Of a stretch of DNA of 57,253 nucleotides, positions 52,073 through 57,253 are shown piece by piece. The stretch lies in contig JABDKX010000186.1 of assembly GCA_013001975.1 (NCBI GenBank), positions 1 to 57,253 of the forward strand, in the 5' to 3' direction. Each line of letters starts with the position of its first letter. Position 1 is the first letter of the stretch. The DNA is from Saprospiraceae bacterium. Its GTDB lineage: Bacteria; Bacteroidota; Bacteroidia; Chitinophagales; Saprospiraceae. The position numbers and the translations under genes were made by a program. Under the pieces are notes generated by a model. It was not told the DNA's origin. It was given only the letters and a program-made list of their open reading frames with translations, and made no database searches.

Positions 52073-54055
52073 TTATAGATTGGAAGCCAAAGCATTCAAT
52101 GAATTTAGTTCAGATCTGATTTCTTTTAATGACGCCTTTCTAAATGCCATTTCTAAATTGTTGGTGTCTTGAATTTTATAATCAGCAACGGCAATATGTG
52201 GTACACTGTCAACTAATTTAACACCGACTAATTTTACATCTTTTCGTTTTGGTAAGCCTCTAAAGTAGTATTCAGAATCTCCTTTAGAACCTGAAAGCAT
52301 AACTCTCATATCCTTAAAAATCAAGTAGTACTTGGTATCATTTCCTTCGTCCTTCAAACGAACATCTGCTAGAATCCTTGGGTCGTAAGTTCTGTACCTA
52401 TCACAATTCATCCAACCGAATGTGCTGATATTTGTAACATAACTACCAAAAGATCCATCGTCAATTTTTCCTGTTTTTTCGAACTCTTCTTCAATCGCAT
52501 GCTTTTTAGCAAGTTTGACAACATTAGAAAATGCAGGGTACAGGTTATGGTTTTTCTTAGTTGCGAAATCTACAATTTCAGGATATATCTTTCTTTCTTG
52601 GAGTATCATCCTTGTTTGATCTTTAAAAGCTTTCAGATATAATTTCTTTTCATTTATAGTTAAAGAAACTGGCGATTTCATATAGTTGTTTAGCAAATTA
52701 AGCAGCTGCTTATTTGTTCTTTCACCCACTTTAGATTTTATACTTTTGATAGCTCCTTGAATTTGAGCGTAAACATGAAATCTGAGCATTTGACCTTTAT
52801 AAGTTTTTATGGCTTCGATTCGATCAGTCACCAATTTATTCCAATCTGATAATGCTTTGTCTTTGATTGGCTTTTGGACTTTATAGATTTCTACATTCTC
52901 AAGGTACTTTGCATAATCAGCTTCATACTTGATCTTTTGCTTTTTATAATTAGCTAATGCTTCTTTAAATTTTTCCTCTCTCAGAGCTTCTTTTTTCTTT
53001 TTGCTCATAAACACTTTGTCCAATGTGCCAACATTAACAGGTGTGTTTTCTAAAGTTGGCTTCAATGGCTTTGCAGGAGGGTAGGGTTTAACTGCTAACG
53101 GTGGTTTTTTATCTAATGGTGGGAAATCTAAATACGGTCTTTCTTCGCCACCATTAAAATCGAATGCTAAAAATGAATCCCAATCAATTTCAATATCAAA
53201 TGTACTTGCTGTTCTTGATGTAATGGGTTGGTTGGTCGCTTCCCAATCTATTCTTCCCGAATCATCTGTTGAAGCGTAAAAGAGCTCCATGTCTTCTTCT
53301 ACATTTTGTGCTGGATAAGTTATTTCAATAGATTCGCCTTCTTTAAATTTAATCGGTTTACCATTAACAGTGGCATTTACGTAAATCATTCCGCCCGTTT
53401 CTAGAATGTCAGATTTACTTTGAGTGAACAGACCTTCGGAGATAAAATCACTATATGTAAAAGCTTCTTTAATTTCAATTTCCACTTTCGCATCACCAAT
53501 ATCACTTCCATCCATATAAGTAAATGCGTTGGCTGGAATATCTATAATTGTTCCTTGGTTGCAAGTGATTTGTCGATCTTGAGTATGATCAATATTAAAT
53601 GTATTTGGTTTGAGCTCATGCACAACTTTGATGATGTCATCAGTATTTTCAAAATTTAGAATATGAGCTTGAACTGTCACTCTTCTGTTTTTCTTTTTTG
53701 ATGACGTAGAATTGTTTGCATCAACCAATTCTGATTCGCCTTTCCATTCTATATCAATAAGATTTTCATGTAAAATTAATGCTTGCAATTTGTCTTTGAC
53801 TGATTGCGCTCTTTTTTTGGAAAGTTCAATGTTATAATCATCAGATCCATCTTGGTCTGTGTGTCCAATAATGGTGAACTCAACATAGCTGTTTTGACTG
53901 ACACTTTTGATAAATTCATCAATTTGATTTTGATGGCTTTGTGTCAACTCGTAACTGTCAAAATCAAACAGTAATTGTTCCTCAACTTGGGTTTGAGAAA
54001 ATAAAGGAGCAGTCAATAATATACATAGGAGGGATGTAAGAAACTGATTTTTCAT
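52073..54055 (-). CDS. Secreted protein with N-terminal OmpA domain
   Basis: A 660-residue protein with signal peptide (LTAPLFSQT). The OmpA peptidoglycan-binding domain is at the N-terminus (about 25-130: LLFDFDSYELTQSHQNQIDEFI, IIGHTDQDGSDDYNIELSKKRAQSVKDKLQ), not at the C-terminus as usual. A beta region follows (IDIPANAFTYMDGSDIGDAKVEIEIKEAFTYSDFI, similar to segments in Bacteroidota surface proteins), then a Pro-rich linker (about 310-345), a charged coiled coil (about 350-440) and a helical/beta C-terminal part. It could tether an outer complex to the cell wall. I do not recognise the C-terminal part. The stop codon is 19 bases from the bidirectional terminator. Confidence 0.82.
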   Translation of the reverse strand: MKNQFLTSLLCILLTAPLFSQTQVEEQLLFDFDSYELTQSHQNQIDEFIKSVSQNSYVEFTIIGHTDQDGSDDYNIELSKKRAQSVKDKLQALILHENLIDIEWKGESELVDANNSTSSKKKNRRVTVQAHILNFENTDDIIKVVHELKPNTFNIDHTQDRQITCNQGTIIDIPANAFTYMDGSDIGDAKVEIEIKEAFTYSDFISEGLFTQSKSDILETGGMIYVNATVNGKPIKFKEGESIEITYPAQNVEEDMELFYASTDDSGRIDWEATNQPITSRTASTFDIEIDWDSFLAFDFNGGEERPYLDFPPLDKKPPLAVKPYPPAKPLKPTLENTPVNVGTLDKVFMSKKKKEALREEKFKEALANYKKQKIKYEADYAKYLENVEIYKVQKPIKDKALSDWNKLVTDRIEAIKTYKGQMLRFHVYAQIQGAIKSIKSKVGERTNKQLLNLLNNYMKSPVSLTINEKKLYLKAFKDQTRMILQERKIYPEIVDFATKKNHNLYPAFSNVVKLAKKHAIEEEFEKTGKIDDGSFGSYVTNISTFGWMNCDRYRTYDPRILADVRLKDEGNDTKYYLIFKDMRVMLSGSKGDSEYYFRGLPKRKDVKLVGVKLVDSVPHIAVADYKIQDTNNLEMAFRKASLKEIRSELNSLNALASNL

Positions 54056-54213
54056 ATAAAATGATTGAAGAGGTTAATAAATATTGCTAATAATCTAACT
54101 AGAAATCAGCACTATTATTTTGTTCAAATGTAAATTAGAAATAATTATTCATTTTTTATCTAATGGAAAAGATGCAGAAAATGGCTGTTTTGGCTTGTAA
54201 TTGCTCTTTTTTT

Positions 54214-54248
54214 TGTAAGCTACCTTACATTTATTATCACAATGTGAT
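54214..54248. promoter_or_regulatory. Two short palindromes in the divergent region
   Basis: TGTAAG-CTAC-CTTACA (54214-54229) and ATCACAATGTGAT (54236-54248) are perfect inverted repeats side by side in the 286-base gap between divergent genes. They may be operators for either neighbour. The rest of the gap shows only AT-rich sequence and no gene. Confidence 0.35.
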
Positions 54249-54341
54249 GTTTTTACTTGAGTGGTAGGCTTTTTGAATGTCATGTATTGGACAAACGTCC
54301 GATAACCAAAAACCATTTATAAACCTCTTAAATCAACAAAA

Positions 54342-54713
54342 ATGAAAAATATATTATTAACCACATTGACGCTCTTCAGTTTGAGTTTGAGCGCCAGTCC
54401 TCCAGATATAATGGAAGCATTTCCAATTATCGAAACATCAAAAATAACTGTGTCATTGACAAATGTGGATCAACAAAAATATTTTGAAAATGCATCTTTT
54501 GATTATGTGAATGATAACCTGGAATTTGAAGCTATTTCAAAAATAAAATATATTCAGATTTTTAATGAAGAAGGAAAGTTGAAATTTCAAATTCCTGTGA
54601 TGTCAAAATCAGTATTTATTAGTCGTAAACTTTTTAAATATGGAACCTATAAATTAGGATTCATGTTAGAAGGAAAATCTGAAATCGAATTCACAACGGT
54701 AGAAGTTTTATAA
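54342..54713 (+). CDS. Small exported protein of unknown function
   Basis: A 123-residue protein with a signal peptide (MKNILLTTLTLFSLSLSAS, likely cut after SLSAS) and a mature part of beta strands (ETSKITVSLTNVDQQKYF; IKYIQIFNEEGKLKFQIPVMSKS; KYGTYKLGFMLEGKSEIEF). It resembles the small beta-sandwich proteins or T9SS-tail-like units (DUF-type) found free in Bacteroidota, but I do not recognise a named family. It is monocistronic with its own terminator, and faces away from the OmpA-like gene. Confidence 0.72.
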   Translation: MKNILLTTLTLFSLSLSASPPDIMEAFPIIETSKITVSLTNVDQQKYFENASFDYVNDNLEFEAISKIKYIQIFNEEGKLKFQIPVMSKSVFISRKLFKYGTYKLGFMLEGKSEIEFTTVEVL

Positions 54714-54741
54714 AAATAATGTAGTAAATTGTAAAATTAAG

Positions 54742-54771
54742 AGCGAGTTATAATTATGACTCGCTTTTTTT
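54742..54771 (+). terminator. Rho-independent terminator
   Basis: Stem AGCGAGT (54742-54748) / ACTCGCT (54759-54765), with further pairing of the ATAATTAT centre, is followed by a T run to 54771. It lies 28 bases after the stop codon of the small exported protein gene. Confidence 0.88.
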
Positions 54772-54799
54772 ATTATTATTTTACTATTATTTTATTTAT

Positions 54800-54976
54800 G
54801 TTACTTTTTCTTAGTCATGATGGTATTATTATTTTCTGTTACTTTTTCTTAGTCAAAAAGTAACCAAAAGACAAGTCAAATTTATGACTGCCCGCTGTGC
54901 CGCTCCCGCCACCCACTCAAATTTCACAGGCTCTGCTTCTTTCAAATTTCCAAGGTACGACACTTGTCTTTTTGTA
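54800..54976. repeat. Dispersed-repeat-like element with GC-richer core
   Basis: The element starts with an 18-base direct repeat (GTTACTTTTTCTTAGTCA at 54800-54817 and 54838-54855). An inverted repeat AAAAGACAAGT (54866-54876) / ACTTGTCTTTT (54962-54972) then flanks about 85 bases that are clearly more GC-rich than the surroundings (GCCCGCTGTGCCGCTCCCGCC). The motif TCAAATTT occurs three times inside. This resembles small non-coding repeats found between genes in Bacteroidota; only one copy is in the window. A frame starting at 54884 is judged not to be a gene. Confidence 0.6.
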
Positions 54977-54987
54977 AAAGTCATATA

Positions 54988-56481
54988 TTACCTTATTGAG
55001 TCTATCTCTTCTTTTTTATTGTTTTTGTATTCTCTTATTAATTTTTTTAATAAGCGTTTATTTATTTCTCCTAAGTAGTAATATTTTTCTGCCATATTTA
55101 GATTTATAGGAAGAAGATTATATGCATTTTTTAATCTTAGTCCATCTGGATTGACCAAATTCACGCCACGCCATTTGTTATCAATAAATAGCTTATGATT
55201 AAGTTTAAATCCGGTGAAAGCTTTTTCAACCTTAACCTCATTGAATGCTCTAAGCAATCCAACGAAGGCAACATCACAAACTCTGATATTTATTTTTTTA
55301 ATTTTATCCTTTCTGGTTGTTATCTTTTTATTGCGTTGTCCAGACCAATCTTCGATTTTTAAATACGTTTCATTATCTAATATAGTAATCAGATAGTCAA
55401 TAACTCTTGGATGTCTTGATGACGAAAGTAATTTGACATCTTTGTACCATTTTAAAAAATTATCCTGATTAGGTGTTTGATTAAAATCAAATTGGGTGTG
55501 ATCTAAAATGAGATCAAGCAGTTTATTTTTTGCTTCTTTTGTTTCCCAAGTCGGTGCATGATATTCAAGGATTTTTAATTTGTTAGTGATAAATAATTTA
55601 TTAGCCAATAATGTGTCAAACAGAGCATTGTCCCAATAGTATTCCAAATCTCTTTCCCAGTTACATTTAGAATCATACATACAAGCTTTGTAATGATCAA
55701 TAAGAAGAGAAGTATTTTGTTCTTTTTTTACATTTAAAATTTTTAAAAGCGCTAATCTTTCTGCATGATTTTCAGTGTAGGCTCTATTTATGATTCCTTT
55801 TATAATCAGTTCTGAATCGATCCTTTTTGTTACCTCTTCATTTAGGGTTAATGTATTTATAATCGACGAATTGATTCTTCTTTGAGTTATGTCAATTATT
55901 TTTTCTTCCAAATGCGCTCTCAATAATTTGGTTTTGATATTTTTACTGTTTGTCCATTCAAAACAAAAAGCTTCTTCCCCATTATATTCTTCAAAATATT
56001 TGCCATCATCACTCATCTCAATGATAACTTGCATAAGTGCGCATACTTCTTGTCTGTCATCAATCATTTGTTCTAAAGTAGCAGATGCAGTATTCGAAAT
56101 ATATTTCCAAGAACGGATTGATTCACCAGGGTTTAATGAAAATGTTTTATGTATTTGTTTTGGTTGCGTGATATTATGGTATTGAGGGAGCAGGTTGAAT
56201 TTTTTTGAACGGCCTAAGGCACCTTCTCTGATTATAATATCTCCAGTAGATTCATCAAAAGTATTGATGCTGTAGTTGTAAGTTTTAAATGTCAGTTTTT
56301 TATCGGACTCATTTTTTAGGGTCAGTGTAAGCCAGTCTTTTTTAGAAAGGTTTGGGGAGGGGTCAAATTCTAATGTAATGCTGAATTGTTCATTTTTAAT
56401 TATTGGAATTACTTCATTTTGGGCAAAAACAGTAGATACTGAAAAGCTTATAATAAATATTAAAAGACCTGCTATTCTCAT
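54988..56481 (-). CDS. Hypothetical exported protein
   Basis: A 497-residue protein with a signal peptide (FIISFSVSTVFAQ). The N-terminal 180 residues are beta-rich and look like an immunoglobulin-type or transglutaminase-associated domain (FSITLEFDPSPNLSKKDWLTLTLKNESDKKLTFKTYNY; later LNPGESIRSWKYIS). The remainder (about 190-480) is helical with many charged residues, reminiscent of HEAT-like repeats (ERLALLKILNVKKEQNTSLLIDHY; HPRVIDYLITILDNETYLKI). I do not recognise a family. It is single, with the repeat element just beyond its 3' end. Confidence 0.72.
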   Translation of the reverse strand: MRIAGLLIFIISFSVSTVFAQNEVIPIIKNEQFSITLEFDPSPNLSKKDWLTLTLKNESDKKLTFKTYNYSINTFDESTGDIIIREGALGRSKKFNLLPQYHNITQPKQIHKTFSLNPGESIRSWKYISNTASATLEQMIDDRQEVCALMQVIIEMSDDGKYFEEYNGEEAFCFEWTNSKNIKTKLLRAHLEEKIIDITQRRINSSIINTLTLNEEVTKRIDSELIIKGIINRAYTENHAERLALLKILNVKKEQNTSLLIDHYKACMYDSKCNWERDLEYYWDNALFDTLLANKLFITNKLKILEYHAPTWETKEAKNKLLDLILDHTQFDFNQTPNQDNFLKWYKDVKLLSSSRHPRVIDYLITILDNETYLKIEDWSGQRNKKITTRKDKIKKINIRVCDVAFVGLLRAFNEVKVEKAFTGFKLNHKLFIDNKWRGVNLVNPDGLRLKNAYNLLPINLNMAEKYYYLGEINKRLLKKLIREYKNNKKEEIDSIR

Positions 56482-56699
56482 TTTTCTGAAATATGAAAAT
56501 GCAAAATAGAACTTAAACTAGAAATGCACAAATAATGTGAGGTTCAATAAGGATTGTATCTAATTTACTTGAACTATCTAGTATATCTTAAACTTAAGAA
56601 TCGTTGCGATGATGAGATTTGTTTGTATTCGAGGTTACAAACCTCAAGCAACACTGTTTTTAAAACCTTTATTTTTCTCTGTTGATGAATAGGTTGGCA

Positions 56700-57253
56700 T
56701 TAAGAAAATTCACTTTTTGCAATTGGTGCTAATAGCAATTCATCAGGAATCCCAAATGCTTCTGTAAAAGCATGAATATTAGGTTTTATATTTTGATACA
56801 ACTTTGTGATTACTCGAGTTATGGCTTTAGTTTTACTGCCGTCCATGTAATCTTTTTCCAAATAGTAAGCTTTGTTATCGTCTATAACGGTTAAGGCATA
56901 CAATTTGACTAAGCTTTCTAATCCTTTCTTAAGCGTTGGGCTTTCGCACTTGTCAAAGTGTCTGTAAAATGAATGTAAGATGACATCATCAATGAAGGCA
57001 TCGGCCAGGTCAATCATATGGTTCTGTACTTTCAAAAATGCTTGATATGGATCAATACCTCGCTTCAAGTATTTTCTCATGCGATCACTTAAACTGATGA
57101 GTGTTTTTTTGTACCGATAATTGAATGCATGGAAATGAAATTCTCTATTGAGCAAATGTTCAGCGTCTGTATTTCTTGTAAACATTGGATTATACTCTAG
57201 TGCTTCATGTTTTACTTTAGTATATAAAAAACGGATGACTGCGCGATAGCCAT
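56700..57253 (-). CDS. Acyl-CoA oxidase/large acyl-CoA dehydrogenase, C-terminal part (5' partial)
   Basis: The frame is open through the right edge (GYRAVIRFLYTKVKHEALEYNPMFT precedes the Met at 57185), so the start lies outside the window and about 184 C-terminal residues are present. The helical C-terminal domain of acyl-CoA oxidases is recognisable: FKVQNHMIDLADAFIDDVILHSFYRHF-like segment, LVKLYALTVIDDNKAYYLEKDYM and FTEAFGIPDELLLAPIA at the end. The protein would oxidise acyl-CoA at the 2,3-bond. The flavin and catalytic Glu parts are not in the window. 218 bases without a gene (56482-56699) lie downstream and show nothing notable. Confidence 0.82.
   Translation of the reverse strand, partial: GYRAVIRFLYTKVKHEALEYNPMFTRNTDAEHLLNREFHFHAFNYRYKKTLISLSDRMRKYLKRGIDPYQAFLKVQNHMIDLADAFIDDVILHSFYRHFDKCESPTLKKGLESLVKLYALTVIDDNKAYYLEKDYMDGSKTKAITRVITKLYQNIKPNIHAFTEAFGIPDELLLAPIAKSEFS

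Noticed and set aside
54884-55078. 64-residue frame on the plus strand in the repeat element
   Set aside because: It starts inside the GC-richer repeat core and runs into the antisense of the hypothetical protein gene at 54988. It has no promoter or ribosome-binding context and resembles spurious peptides made by repeats.

Overview
The window reads as a chromosomal stretch from an AT-rich member of the Bacteroidota, most likely of the Saprospiria/Saprospiraceae type. The basis is: two secreted proteins ending in type IX secretion (T9SS) type A sorting domains, one of them also carrying a dockerin-like pair; an OmpA protein with thrombospondin type 3 calcium repeats; many short lipoproteins; and promoters of the Bacteroidota type (TTG or TTTG, about 17-23 bases, then TAnnTTTG). 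I see no rRNA, tRNA, CRISPR array, insertion sequence or phage gene. The placement is inferred from gene content only.

Layout. 1-1.6 kb: C-terminal end of a large T9SS cargo protein, then a clear terminator. 1.7-6.6 kb: HD-domain hydrolase, a radical SAM protein, a tightly coupled AprA-like methyltransferase plus aldo/keto reductase pair, and a small protein with a histone H1-like Lys/Ala tail. 6.9-15.1 kb: an aldehyde dehydrogenase, an MbnP-like lipoprotein, and a compact five-gene operon (HisC-like aminotransferase, thiamine-diphosphate enzyme, metallophosphoesterase, unknown P-loop protein, succinate-semialdehyde-dehydrogenase-type enzyme). 15-18.6 kb: small membrane protein, Dabb lipoprotein, AraC regulator, a structured RNA or terminator region, and the OmpA/TSP3 protein. 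18.6-19.2 kb: an ArsR regulator followed by an unannotated 30-residue Cys-rich peptide, with two copies of one operator. 19.3-25.1 kb: YgiQ-type radical SAM protein, an ECF-like sigma factor, a TetR regulator, a DEAD-box helicase and a lipoprotein.

25.1-35.2 kb holds a phenylacetate degradation operon on the minus strand in the order paaE-A-B-C-D-G-H-J-Z, preceded by a TetR regulator. Between that regulator and paaE lie two PaaR-like operators 21 bp apart, overlapping a good promoter. PaaK and a separate PaaF are absent from the window, and PaaZ carries an extra C-terminal DinB/DUF1569-like domain. Next to it is a fused alpha/beta 2-oxoacid dehydrogenase E1, divergent from an Lrp-type regulator. 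Together with the upstream aminotransferase, decarboxylase-like and dehydrogenase genes, the window looks rich in amino-acid and aromatic-acid catabolism.

38-47 kb: proline-iminopeptidase-like lipoprotein, GNAT, pdxH, and a complete RND efflux operon (TetR, TolC, adaptor, pump). 47-57 kb: anmK, a small lipoprotein resembling a protease prodomain, a 1110-residue T9SS protein, a protein with an N-terminal OmpA domain, small secreted proteins, a dispersed-repeat-like element at 54.8-54.98 kb, a hypothetical secreted protein and the C-terminal end of an acyl-CoA oxidase-like enzyme cut by the window edge.
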